A stretch of DNA of 64,000 nucleotides from Falciphora oryzae (Eukaryota > Ascomycota > Sordariomycetes > Magnaporthales > Magnaporthaceae). Of the stretch, positions 23,379-33,916 are shown piece after piece. A program made the translations under genes and the position numbers. Position 1 is the first letter of the stretch. Each line of letters opens with the position of its first letter. The stretch covers positions 82,917 to 146,916 of the forward strand of contig JNVV01000021.1 in assembly GCA_000733355.1 (NCBI GenBank). Reading direction: 5' to 3'. Under the pieces are notes generated by a model, which saw nothing but the letters and a program-made list of their open reading frames with translations, was not told where the DNA came from and did not search any database.

Positions 23379-23588
23379 TGTTAGAGGGCTGGATCCCATT
23401 GGCTCAGCCACGGGCTCGTGCCCGAGGCCTGCGCCTTTAGGTCCGCGCCATAACGCTCGGGCCCCCGAGCTGTATATAGCGGATTCCGCGCGTGGCCCTG
23501 CGGAGCAGGCCACCCTCCCTTTTACCCCTCGTAGTTCGTTAATACAACCAAGTCCCTACAAGCGCGCCAACGTTGTAGGACCTTTACA
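23379..23588 (+). repeat. Gypsy 3' LTR (210 bp)
   Basis: Starts TGTTA and ends TTACA; followed by AAAAA, the target duplication. Confidence 0.9.
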
Positions 23589-23833
23589 AAAAATAGCGGC
23601 AACCTGGTTTTTGGAATTAGTGGGAGGTTACCGCGACGGGAACGAAACGTTAACGACGAAATCGCAAGCGGATATTAAAAAGGAGCGACCAACCTAAACG
23701 CAAATACCACGCGATTAAATGCAGCCTATATAGGTAAAGCTTTTGGTAGTTGGAATTACTATGTTAGCAAAACCGGAAACGGAGCGGAAAAAAGCAGGAT
23801 AAGGAGCGCTATATATAGGCTTTATAATAGCAC

Positions 23834-23948
23834 TGTCACGGTGCGATCTCTTGATAAGGACCTCGCACGGTTGTAGTCCTAGCTACAACAACGTTCCTCT
23901 TTTGCCTTCGTGGTGCACGTGGTACAACCTTGGTCTTGTCCCGTGACA
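23834..23948. mobile_element. 115-bp LTR-like unit with 5-bp target duplication
   Basis: It begins TGTCACGG and ends CCGTGACA, a perfect 8-bp inverted terminus. It is flanked by AGCAC on both sides (23829-23833 and 23949-23953). It is not RIP-mutated, although its surroundings are. A 5-bp duplication with TG...CA ends indicates a solo LTR, here of unusually small size. A tiny non-autonomous DNA element is the alternative. Confidence 0.75.
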
Positions 23949-24911
23949 AGCACTAGCGCATAGTACCGGCACCGTTAATGCCGTTAGCGAAACGCTAAAA
24001 ACAGCTAACGCATATTTTATACGAAGGATTGGGAAGTTAAAAAGGCGGAATAGGAAGGACAGCGGGGCGGCAAACATATACTATATCGTCGTAAGAAACG
24101 CAGTTGTTAGGGACTTTAACCGCCGGCAAATACTCCGATTAACTGTATAAGCGGTAAGGCTAGGAGGAAAAAAGGAAATTAATAACAAAATAGGGAAAGG
24201 AACGGAACAAAGCCGTACCCACAATTTTAATACGAAGGTCCTAAACGCCGTCGCCCGAGCCGCCATCGCTTGAGCCGTTACCGTCGTTTTCGTCCGTAAA
24301 CGGAGGGCGATTGCGAAAACAACTGCTACCGCTACCACCACCACTACTACTGCTACTAGCTGTAGCGGCGGGAACGGCGCGGCCACCGCCCGTAGCTCCG
24401 CTGCCGGGATTGCCACCGCGACCGCCACCACCACTACCGCGGGGAAATTTAAAGGCTTTATTTTTAGGAGCTATGCTGCAAAAAAACAGGAAACGGAAGG
24501 GAAACGAGGCGCGAGCGAGCAGGAACCTAAATGTAGGCAGGAAAAAAAAAAGCGCGGGCAAAAGGGTAAAACCGGAAGCGGTGGTAAAAAAAAAGCGAAA
24601 GGGAAAAAGGAAAAAAGGAAAAAGGGCCTTTTATAGTTAGGAAAAGGAAGGCCGGTGGAAACCCGGATCCGGAAGGAAATAAAAGGAAATTACCATTAAA
24701 AACCATAACGCACGATAACGCAATAACAAAAAAAAGTTACCTAAATGACGCGATCCAAAAAAAGGGAGGTAATTAATAAAAAGATTAGGTGCAAGCTACA
24801 AAAGCGGACCCGAACCGTACGCGGAGCAACGGCCCCGGAAGCGGGCACCCATTAAAAGCTAAATTACCTAAAGTTACGAAGCAAAACGTTAGACCCGGAG
24901 GGCCCGCCCGC

Positions 24912-25157
24912 GGCTGGGACCCGGAGCAGAGCCGGGCCAACTCACGCGAAAAAGCCACATTAGGGCGCTATAACACGAGTACCAATACAAACATTCCGCT
25001 ACGAGGGCGAAACCCGACACTAAAGCGCTGCCCCGGTTGGGACCCGGAGCGGAGCCGGGCCAACTCACGCGGAAAAGCCACACTAAAACGCCATAACACG
25101 AGTACTAACACAGCCGTTTCGCTACGAAAGCGAAACCCGGCACCGAAACGTTGCCCC
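24912..25157. repeat. 123-bp direct tandem repeat, two units
   Basis: Two adjacent copies, 24912-25034 and 25035-25157, share the core GGGACCCGGAGC followed by GAGCCGGGCCAACTCACGCG. The period of 123 bp is a multiple of three, so one frame stays open through both. Its GC content is higher than its surroundings. Its element of origin is unknown. Confidence 0.7.
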
Positions 25158-25521
25158 GGCGCAATACACCCTCATTCCCTTACGTACTTTCCTTTTGTTC
25201 CATTAATTATAAGGACGCTTTTACGACGGAACCCTTACGAGCAATCGTATAAAAACAAGCAAATGGTACCACTATTTAACATAGCAAGACCGTATACGAA
25301 AAGCAGACATGGTTTTTACTCCCAAGCTCCGGAGCGGGGGCGACACGCACCCGAAGACGAGTTCAAAGGTTTTTACATGTAAATACTACATAGTAAAGGC
25401 ACCGAGGTCTTATATAAACATAACGGTAGTATGAATATATATATATAAATTTTACCTTTAAAAAAAATTATATATGTAATACGGATAAAAAAATTAAAAT
25501 AATATAATTTAATGCTATTTT

Positions 25522-25757
25522 TGTTGGTAGGAGTGTTACTCCTGTAAGCTCGGAGATCTCCCAAAGGAAAGAACAAAGATTTATAGATCTGGAAAGGTGT
25601 CTGTATTGATGCATCAAAAGGAGAAGGAATCTAGTTACAGGAAGGGGATCGCAAGATCCCCTTTTATAGGCTCGTGGGAGCGCACGGCCCCTAAGCCTGC
25701 TGCTCCACAAGGCGTAGGCCCTTCCTAGATGCACGCGCTAAATCACGTGGATCAACA
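25522..25757 (-). repeat. Copia 3' LTR (236 bp)
   Basis: Plus-strand ends are TGTTGG and CAACA; direct copy of 33218-33453. Being the left copy of a minus-strand element, it is the 3' LTR. Confidence 0.9.
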
Positions 25758-26248
25758 CTGGCAATTCTTTTCTTTAAGCGCGTGCATCGGCCAATTGCTC
25801 GTTTTCCAGATCCGGGGATCTCACTATATTAATAACAAAAGAATCCGGATCCGTCAATCTGCTTTAAAAACAAAGGAAAAAAAGAAAAAAGGAAGGGCTA
25901 TGCTGGATATAGGTAAAAACTATAGATAAAAATAATAATAGGAGGGGCAAAATCTGGTTAGGTGCTCGTTGGATTAGGTGTTTGCGGCTTAAGTGCTCCC
26001 AATAGCGGTAGGCGGGCTCAATAAAAATCTATTAAGCCGTGTGCGTGCTGATTTGCAAAATAGGAAGGAACGGATCGCGAGTATAACTCACAAGGCCTGG
26101 TTTGGGTAACAAAAGTCGTAAATTCCATAATCGTTGTGATTTGGGACTTAGCTTTTTACAACCACAACGTTTTTAACTGCCCGTGCCTATTTGCCTGCCT
26201 GCCTGCCGATCTCTATTCTATCTTTCTGCTGCTCGTTCGATCGTCACA

Positions 26249-27057
26249 ATAGCAAACGCCCGCTCCACTGGAGCTAGCAAAAATAAGCCCGTCACTAAAG
26301 GTCAGGTTAGCGGCAAAACGGTCCCAAACTAAAACGTTAAAAAGACTCGTACCAAAAAGGGAAAAGGCAAAACTCCTGCTCGCCCGCGCCCTGCACAAGG
26401 CAAACAAAAATCGTTCCCATACCTAAATTGCCTCAACTCTCTCTTAGCCGGCAAATTAAAGGGGGCTAAATGCTTTAATACCAAACCGGCCGGCAACCGT
26501 TACTAGGCCTATACGTCTGGTTATTCGTACCAGCCAATATAGGTAATCTCTCAAGCAATAGTTTGCTAATCTTATAAACTAACGATCGATAGTCCTAAAA
26601 TCGCAATCGCTCCGGCCAAAAAATTTATAGCTTAGTATTTCCTCAAACCTAATTATATCGATAAAGCACGTCGATTTTTTGTTTGGTTGCTCCGGTACTT
26701 TGCTAACCCTTCTTTTGCTATTTTTAAAAGCTCGCGAAATAACGCACCACCACCAAATGCATAATCCTCATTAAAAAAAAGGAATAAGCCGGTAAGATTA
26801 ATACTAATCTCTTTAAAATGAGTAGTGCTAAGCGGAAGGCGGCGGGCCGTACTGCCGCTTAGCGGATGTTTAATGCGGCGTTCCTAAAAGTAAGTAACAA
26901 CCTGTTTAATGCTTCCGACAAAGTGGACGATAAGGATAAAAAGGTCGTTAAAAAAGGAAAGAAAAATAAGGATTTTAACGATGTTAACGCTTAAGCCGGC
27001 AATGTGTTTGTCGATGGTGGAGGTCTCTTTTAAAGCTTAAAAGTATCGCTTGTGTGA
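26249..27057 (+). pseudogene. Antisense open frames in Copia between RNase H and 3' LTR
   Basis: Two plus-strand frames lie opposite to the Copia coding strand. The first, 26249-26764, reads as a basic Lys/Pro-rich N-terminal half (KNKPVTKGQVSGKTV, KGKGKTPARPRPAQGKQKS) and a more hydrophobic second half (KARRFFVWLLRYFANP). It is interrupted by TAA/TAG codons compatible with RIP; the putative start is ATA where ATG may have stood. The second, 26818-27057, starts ATG (MSSAKRKAAGRTAA) and is acidic/basic-rich, with three in-frame stops before TGA. Between them are GTAAGA (26792) and ACTAAT (26803), donor- and branch-like, but no acceptor keeps frame cleanly. No family recognised. The position mirrors the antisense gene in the Gypsy element. 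Confidence 0.4.
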
Positions 27058-27169
27058 TCGTTTTCGGATTGTTTTGGCGTTTGGCTGCTTTTGTCTTTTC
27101 GGATTTTATAATCGGCCATTTTGCGCTTTAACAAATCAACTCTTCCTACCTCCCTTCGCTCTCTTTTTA

Positions 27170-30100
27170 TTATTTCTTCCGTTCTACCCAACCCTTAATC
27201 CGCACCGTTGTTTTGTTGCATGTGACCAAATCTTCTAAAACCCTATTTGGCTGATCTTTGGTCATCGCATCTGCCGGGTTGTCTAATCCCGCGATCCAGC
27301 GGATCTCATCGATCTCGCGCTTTTCGTAGGATTCCCTAAGTGCTATAACATCGATCATAAGCCTCTTTTCCGCCGTTATGCCCAACTATATAAAGCATTA
27401 ATACAGCGAAAAGCTATCAATGCAAATTATCAACTTCGGGGCCTTTTTGTTCAACTTTTCGAAAATCGTTGCGAACGTTAAATTAAGGACGTAAGCTGCA
27501 TCGAACCCGCTAACCATCCCGTAAATCTCACTCGCGAAAACGCTCCTCGTAACCCTCTTGCATTTAACTAACGTCCAATGCAAAATGTTCCCGATCAACT
27601 AAAAGCTGGTTTTTTGATCGTCGGATCTTTCGTTACCCAATACAATCACAAACCCGATCTGTAAACTCAGGTCTGGATTGTTCGCGAATAATCCGTCTAC
27701 GAAAACGTAAAGGTTAGTCTTTTGCAAATCCAAAAGAACGTACTTCAATCTTTTCTAAGCGTTATCGATCTGCCATTTAATCCTTTTATTTAGCGTAACC
27801 ACGTCCTTTTATCCCGGGTCTTTGGCTTGCGCCGCTACGGAATAGTCGAATGCGGCTTCCGGTTGGCATACGGAACTAATATATGCGCCTCGAGCTTTTT
27901 AAACGATATACTCGTGGTCCAGGCTCTTTAAATCGGTCTTTATTTGTAACAAGGGGTTAAAGACGGCTTGGAGAAAGAATCTCTAAATTGCAGATAATCT
28001 TTCTATGGGCTCAAAAGATGCTTTAGGAGGAAGGAATCTTTCGTGAAGGACATAGGAGATGGCAGGGTTTATATAAACCCTTTGTGATCCGTGCGAAGTA
28101 TCGAGTATATGATTCACACTGCCTTCCGACCTTCACCGCTTGGCTTTAGGGCCGTTGACCGCTTATGCGGGTTTTCGACCCTCCGTGAAGCCGACTCGTA
28201 ATGCCGACTAGTTAGGTCCACGGGTTCTTCCGTGTGACATTATTAGCTCGAGCTTTTCACCTTAATTTTTTTGTCGAATTTCGAGCACCTGATTTCCCAT
28301 TAGGATTTTGCACCCGTTGAAATCGGCCTCGTTTCCCGGTTTAAGGATCGATTTCGGTTTTGTACGAAAGCCTGCTTCCTGGAGCGCTAATTCTTCCTTT
28401 TCCAAAAAGTCCGGGTTTTTAAGTTTGAAGGTATCGTTTATTTGCATACCTACGATCCTAACGCTTTGTCTGCTCTTTGAAATAAGCAAATAAGGATCGT
28501 AACTTAACGTCCGGCAGTTTAAGCGCTCCTTATAGTGCTTCTAGTAGGTAACAAACCAATGCAAACCTAATTCCGCGATCCCGTAAAAAGGCTTAATCAC
28601 TTTAAACAACGTACCCGGTTTAAACCATATTAACAATTCCTTAAATAAACGCAAAAAAACGTCTTTTTACAGCTCTAATTCCGATTAAATATATGCTTAG
28701 CTAATATTTCGGATTATCAAATTAAACTTCATAAGCATAAGCGATAATGTAATCGCTAAAATCAATCGTTAGCTGCATCTTATAATCGTAAGAAATTGCG
28801 TAAAAATATTGTGTTTCTCCTCGTCGTTATATCCTATGGCCACAAATTTCGATTTCTCAAAGGGCTTTAAGGTTTACCCTTTAACCTCATTTACGATCCG
28901 TAATCCAAAAATCGTAGCTCCGTTAAAGATTTTTCCAATAATCGGCTTAATCACTTCAGCGCCGATAAGTGCGTCCAGTTCCTTTTAGGTGGACTGCTTA
29001 AATGGTAGACCGGGAGCTGTAATCTTGCCTTCCTATTTAAGTTGGATCGCCAGTTAATAAAATTAGTGCTCTTTAGCGCTCAAAAACGTCGTATTCACTC
29101 GTCGGGGGCTTCGTCTCATTGCAACTGTTTATTATACGGTATTATAAAAGCGGCGTCGTTTGTTAGGAACTTCGGGTAATACCGTAATTTCGGGCAAAGT
29201 GGTTATCTAATTTTAGGGATCCTTATTTAGCTGTTCGGCGACCTTCTTTTTCGGGGGTTTTCCTCGGCGTTTTAGCTGTTCAGGCTTAAGGTACTCGAAA
29301 GGTGCTGGTTGCTCCTCGGATCTTTGCACGGTAGGTTCCTCTGCTTTATGGTAAAGTTTAACCGCCGTGCTCCTAAAAGTCACGTTGCCGTTAACCATCT
29401 CCACCGTGACTAACGTGTCTGTTATGGACAGGATTTTATAAAAGCCTTGCCACCCGTCCTTTTCTCGGAACACCAAAACCTCGCTTCCTAAAGCTAAAAA
29501 GCTTGGAAGCACTTATTCTGTGTTCGGCCCGTTGCGTACAGCTAATGCTTCCTACACCTGTCGCTTATCGTGCATAATCCGGATCTCTGCCATAGCTTTC
29601 CTGATTGCAGCGGCTTTTTGCACCTGGGTTTATAAAGGTGGCAAGTCGTTATTTATCCGGGGCATTACTTTAAAAACAAGCAGTGTAGGGACAAGTCCGT
29701 CGGGGCCGGCCGTATCGTTCACGGCTTTCACTGCTTTTTAGAGCACTAATTCGAGGTGCATATTTAGGCACTCGTATCGGATAATATCAAAGGCCCGGCG
29801 TAAAAGGGCGTAATATCTCTCAACCTTACCGATTAACCAATGCGCTTCAATTAGAACCTATTTACAAATGATCCTAAAAAGCTTTACTTCCGCTTAAAAT
29901 TCGCTCGCGGCGAAATTGGTACCGGCATCGTAAGAAATCACGTCTGGGGGCCTTAAATAAACGTTAATCCAGCACCGCTTAAGGGCTTCCCACGTTTCCT
30001 TTGCTAACATATTTTTAAAAAGCGTTGCAGCATTAAAAGCTGTACTCGCATCGATTACATAAAGGACTGGTTTGTAATCGATATAAAACACGTCTATAAT

Positions 30101-31100
30101 AATTTCGTAATTAAAATCGATATCGTCCTAAAGTTTAAATCGAAATCGTTATAGTGCAAAGCTCTTTTTCTAACAAAAATAGCACACTCGATTAATCATT
30201 GCGAAAGCGTCGCGATCAGCCTCGTGCCCTGCACGCTTTAAAACGTTCCAAAATCTATCGACAAATGGGTACCCAAAACGTTTATGCACACGCCTTAGCT
30301 TAGCCTCCGTAAAAAAAACTGCTCCCGCGATCTCTATTTCCGTTATAAAACTAACTGCCGCGGTAACGTGGGTAACGTCGTCAAGGAAAAACCAAAGGTG
30401 GCCGTACCTTCTTATAATCGGAACGCGCGTACCGTCGTCTTTTATAAGCTCGTTGCGCGTATTATCGAAATAAACGTGCAATACATCCATATTTACAAAG
30501 CACAGCAGGAAAAAAGTCAGGGTTAAAACCACGGAAAACGTGATTTGGCCGATCGGGGTCGGAACAATAATCTCTCCGATGCTAGAAACGATTTCTCTTA
30601 ATCCAAAAATTACGTATTTTATATGCCCGTTTATATTAATAACAAAATCGAGCCTATAGCGTTAAAATACGTAAACTTAATCCTTTCCGGCCGTAGAGGT
30701 TTTCGCTGCACCTATATCCGGAAGGATCCCTTGCCATTGCTAAATGCTTTAAATTTTATGTTAAACCAATACCTAATCCGCAAAAATATAAGGATAAAGT
30801 TTATTAAATTCCGAAATTTGTTACGTATAAAGGAAGTAAGTAAAAGCTTCCTCGATAAAGTACGAGGCTGTGGCAGGGGTTATAAAATAGCTACTCTTAT
30901 AATCTTCCTTTTCGTTTATATCCTAATCGTTAAAATTAAAGGATAGCTATTCCTCCTCGTCGGTGCTTTCGGGCTCCACTAATATAAGGAATTAGGTATA
31001 CCTTTTACGTAGTCTGTTTTCCGCCTCTTTTTGTGCTCTCTACCGCTTCTTAGCTCGTTGTTATTCCCGAAAAAGGTAGCGTATCGATCTGTAATCCGGC
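27170..31100 (-). pseudogene. Copia pol: protease, integrase, RT, RNase H, degraded
   Basis: Read on the minus strand from high to low coordinates. A GAG-pre-integrase segment near 30300-30180 reads EAKLRRVHKRFGYP, then FWNVLKRAGH. The integrase core near 30090-29890 reads YIDYKPVLYVIDASTAF, then CWINVYLRPPDVISYDAGTNF. The integrase C-terminal domain at 29512-29213 is still open for 99 codons (SEVLVFREKDGWQGFYKI). RT fragments lie at 28490-28250 and 27940-27620, separated by a solo LTR. RNase H at 27598-27170 reads KRVTRSVFASEIYGMVSG and then EIRWIAGLDNPADAMTKDQP. Stops and frame losses occur throughout, so it cannot produce an active polyprotein. Confidence 0.8.
27945..28239. mobile_element. 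Solo LTR (295 bp) nested in the Copia RT region
   Basis: It begins TGTAACA and ends TGTGACA. It is flanked by TTATT on both sides (27940-27944 and 28240-28244). It lacks the TA-rich RIP look of the surrounding Copia sequence, so it probably arrived after the main mutation of the element. It represents a further LTR family not otherwise present in the window. Confidence 0.85.
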
Positions 31101-33170
31101 TTTTTGCAAATCCAGCATCCGCGTAGGTACCGGGATGATTAGGGTTTTGGTTAAAACGTTTTTGGCTGGTACGATCGGTTTCGGCTTCCGTTATCCCTTT
31201 TATAATCCTTACGATTATTAAACTTTCGTTCCACGTAATAAATGCTAAAGACACGTGCGTTTTCTTCCACCTGCAAAATGCTTCTTAATTGGGAAAATAA
31301 GCTTTTAAAAGTCCGGCTAAGGTTTATAAAAACGGTTTTAAATTCCGGCACGCCTTAGATTGCCCGTAAGGTGCTTGCGATAAGCTGGTTCTCGTTCTAA
31401 TAAAACGGGCCGAAAGCGCGTTAGCATGTTTGCAGCTTATTTAAAAGGATTTGCAAAACCTTTATATTGGATTTGCTAAAGTTAACGATCTTTAAACGGA
31501 CTATCTGGAAGGTAATCGAGCTCTAATCCGTATGGTACAGTGATCGGTTAACCTTAATGTTAAAATGTACTTTAAGGATTATATAAATCTTTCGAAAAAT
31601 GGGTCTATACCCGATATATCGGGTGTACCATTGCTTAGCGTTGCTTTAAAGTGCTAAAAGGAAAATCGCATGGAGTTATAAAAGGGGGATCTTAAAAGTC
31701 TCGCATATGGTTATGAAAAATAAGATCTTATCGTCCAAAATGTTGTATGGATCACCGGAATAGCTATATTCCTTATCCCAAGCGCTTTGGAATGCTTTTA
31801 TCAAACTCCTATTAACGACGGCGTTAAGCACCTCCTTAGGGGGGAGTTGCCTGTATGGGGACTTCGCAAGCGCTAGGGTCTCGTATCGAAGGCGTAATGG
31901 TGTTACAGTTTGTGCTTTATCAATTGGCGGAATGGTTTTTCCGCGATCCTTTCGTTGCATATACTAATCAAAGTAGGATCCTAATATAGTAATAGGTTTA
32001 GGGATCGGTAAAACTAGGGATTGGTTGTCCGGGTATGCCTATAAAGCTGTAAATCGGCCGATTAAAGGTGCTTGGGGAAGTGCCGGTTAATTAATAATAG
32101 TTGCTCGGGGAACTTTAAATTAGCTGGGCGGGGGAATTTGTAAAGCTAGAAAAGGGGTAGTTAAAGGATCGATGCGCTTTTTAATACGGTGGTTTTCGAA
32201 GGGGGAAATAGGGGTCGTGCTTATAAAAAAGGTTAGGGAAAATATTCGGAAACGTAACGGATCTTTAGGTCGCTGGCTTAATGATCCCTAAATCTCATTT
32301 CGGCCAATTTATCGCTTAGCTATAAGCTCTTCTGGAAAAATGGCATAGCGTATTGTTTTAAAGGCATTTAAAACGTCGATCGGGTAACTATCTGTCCTAG
32401 GATCCGTGCGATCCTAAAAAAGGGGAGGCTGTGATCCGGTTGCAAGTGTTTGTGTTCCAAAAACTAACTCCCATCGCATAACCGTCATAAACCTTTCGCT
32501 AAATTTCCCTTTTAACGGTCCGGGGACTGGGATCCTATAATCTTTTAAATGTTTGCGGAAAACTCGAACGATCCGCTAATCGAAGTTTTCGAAATGTATT
32601 GCTTCCCACCCTTCGTAATTTTCGAGCACGTCATTTAAAAGGTTATTCCCACGCGTGTTTCCGTATAAAAGCAGTGTTTTAAGCATCCATACGTTCCGGC
32701 GAGCGATAGAAACTTCGTTGGGTAATCCTTCGAAGCTGTAAGAGGGGCTTATTAAAAAGGGGATGTCAATGTTTTATGCCAAAAACTTGGGGAGGTCGTA
32801 TAACACAAACGTGCTCTCTATAATCGTACGTTGCTCATTGCTAAGCTCCTCTGCCTGTTATTCCGGGGTATCGGACATATTGTCGGTAGGGAAAGGGGAG
32901 GGGGGTTTTTAACGAGCAATATCGTCTAGGTAATCGATCCAAAAATCCAGTCGCCTACTTTAAGAAAGTGCTTAAGGGGATTACGTAACGCCCTTTTCAC
33001 AATTGTTTAAATCTTACGAACAAAGGTCCAATCGCCTGCTTTAGGAAGGTGCTTTTATTATTTGATTGACTCGTATGTAACGCGCTACCGAACAGTAGAA
33101 TCCGATTCCTCTGCTCCTAAACTCTTCCAATTGACCCAATCGCTTTAAAAGAAGGTATCAACGGTCGAAT
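31100..33170 (-). pseudogene. Copia gag, degraded
   Basis: Minus-strand frames upstream of pol carry gag-like sequence (for example QRKDRGKTIPPIDKA and DPYNILDDKILFFIT at 31960-31676; LSRTFKSLFSQLRSILQ at 31310). They end in a cysteine motif near 31130 (CWICKKPDYRS) that corresponds to the CCHC knuckle of fungal Copia gag. Frames are interrupted by stops. The start near 33170 is approximate, just inside the 5' LTR. Confidence 0.6.
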
Positions 33171-33217
33171 CCTTTACCTTACTCATCTATGTTGCCTTTT
33201 CAAACAACACTAATCAG

Positions 33218-33453
33218 TATTAGTAGGAATATTACTCCTATAAGCTCGGAAATCTCCCAAAGGAAAGAACAAAAATCTATAAATCTGGAAAGGTGTTTAT
33301 ATTGATGCATTAAAAGGAAAAGGAATCTAATTATAGGAAGGGGATCGCAAAATCCCCTTTTGTAGGCTCGTGGGAGCGCACGGCCCCTAGGCCTGCTGCT
33401 CCACGAGGCGTGGGCCCTTCCTGGATGCACGCGCTAGATTACGTGGATTAACA
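33218..33453 (-). repeat. Copia 5' LTR (236 bp), heavily RIP-mutated
   Basis: Plus-strand ends are TATTAG (from TGTTGG) and TTAACA (from TCAACA). Followed by ATTTT, the target duplication. Confidence 0.9.
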
Positions 33454-33493
33454 ATTTTTTAATATATTTTATTTTTAAAAAAAACTTTATATA

Positions 33494-33793
33494 TGTTGGT
33501 AGGAGTGGTACTCCTGTTGGGCTCGGAGATCTTTAAAGAAGGTGAACAATGATCCTTTATATTAGAGGATCAATCTATTCTTGTGCACGAAGAGGAAAGG
33601 AATCTATCTACCAGAGAGGGAGCAGAAGGGAGGCTATATATACACGATCCAGATCACCAAAGGGGCCTTCCCCTGCTCCCAACCTCCGCGGGCTTGCGGG
33701 TCCTCGGATCCCGTGATCAGAGATTACGGGACCGGAGGATCCGACTCTCTCTGGCCTCTGCCGATTGCCTGCACAGGCCAGTGCAATCCAACA
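33494..33793. mobile_element. Solo LTR (300 bp), Copia-related, not RIP-mutated
   Basis: It begins TGTTGGTAGGAGTGGTACTC and ends CAATCCAACA, with ATATA on both sides (33489-33493 and 33794-33798). Its first 20 bases closely resemble the LTR of the neighbouring Copia element, so it belongs to a related family, but the rest differs. It keeps normal base composition, unlike the adjacent Copia LTR. Confidence 0.85.
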
Positions 33794-33916
33794 ATATAAC
33801 TATATAAAATAAAAGGTTTAATATGTTAACATTTATATGTAATTTGTTAGCAAACACTAACAATTAAAATAAAAATCGATTTAAAAATATTACGTTATTT
33901 AAATATTTTCCTACTA

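Larger units (their letters stand above)
15916..23588 (+). mobile_element. Ty3/Gypsy retrotransposon with chromodomain and antisense gene
   Basis: Two 210-bp LTRs bound a 7673-bp element, and the 5-bp AAAAA is present on both sides (15911-15915 and 23589-23593). The LTRs start TGTTA, end TTACA, align without gaps and differ at about ten positions, all transitions. Inside, on the plus strand, are gag with a zinc knuckle, then protease, reverse transcriptase, RNase H, integrase and a C-terminal chromodomain-like segment, the order of fungal chromoviruses. Between pol and the 3' LTR about 1.6 kb remains, most of it occupied by a gene on the opposite strand. The coding parts are heavily hit by RIP, the LTRs only lightly. 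Confidence 0.9.
23594..25516. other. RIP-affected repeat sequence, unclassified (right part)
   Basis: This continues the sequence interrupted by the Gypsy element and is itself cut on the right by the Copia element. It contains a 115-bp LTR-like insertion, a minus-strand Gly/Ser-rich open stretch at 24241-24561 and a GC-rich 123-bp tandem repeat. A plus-strand frame at 24789-25382 is open for 197 codons, mainly because of that tandem repeat. No known transposon domain was recognised. Confidence 0.4.
25522..33453 (-). mobile_element. Ty1/Copia retrotransposon, RIP-degraded, minus strand
   Basis: Two 236-bp LTRs bound a 7932-bp element, flanked by ATTTT on both sides (25517-25521 and 33454-33458). 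Coding runs on the minus strand in Copia order: gag, protease, integrase, reverse transcriptase, RNase H. The LTRs are gap-free copies differing only by transitions, with many more changes in the right (5') LTR, whose TGTTGG end has become TATTAG. A 295-bp solo LTR of another family sits inside the RT region. Between RNase H and the 3' LTR, open frames lie on the opposite strand. Confidence 0.9.

Noticed and set aside
10260..33453. Strand-biased G-to-A change on the coding strand, as an APOBEC-like editing of cDNA would give
   Set aside because: First impressions (Asp to Asn, Trp to stop) suggested it, but C-to-T changes are also common (Gln to stop, Pro to Leu, Thr to Ile in the RT and integrase regions), and CpA and TpG counts in two sampled stretches were about equal. 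Ordinary two-strand RIP explains the data.
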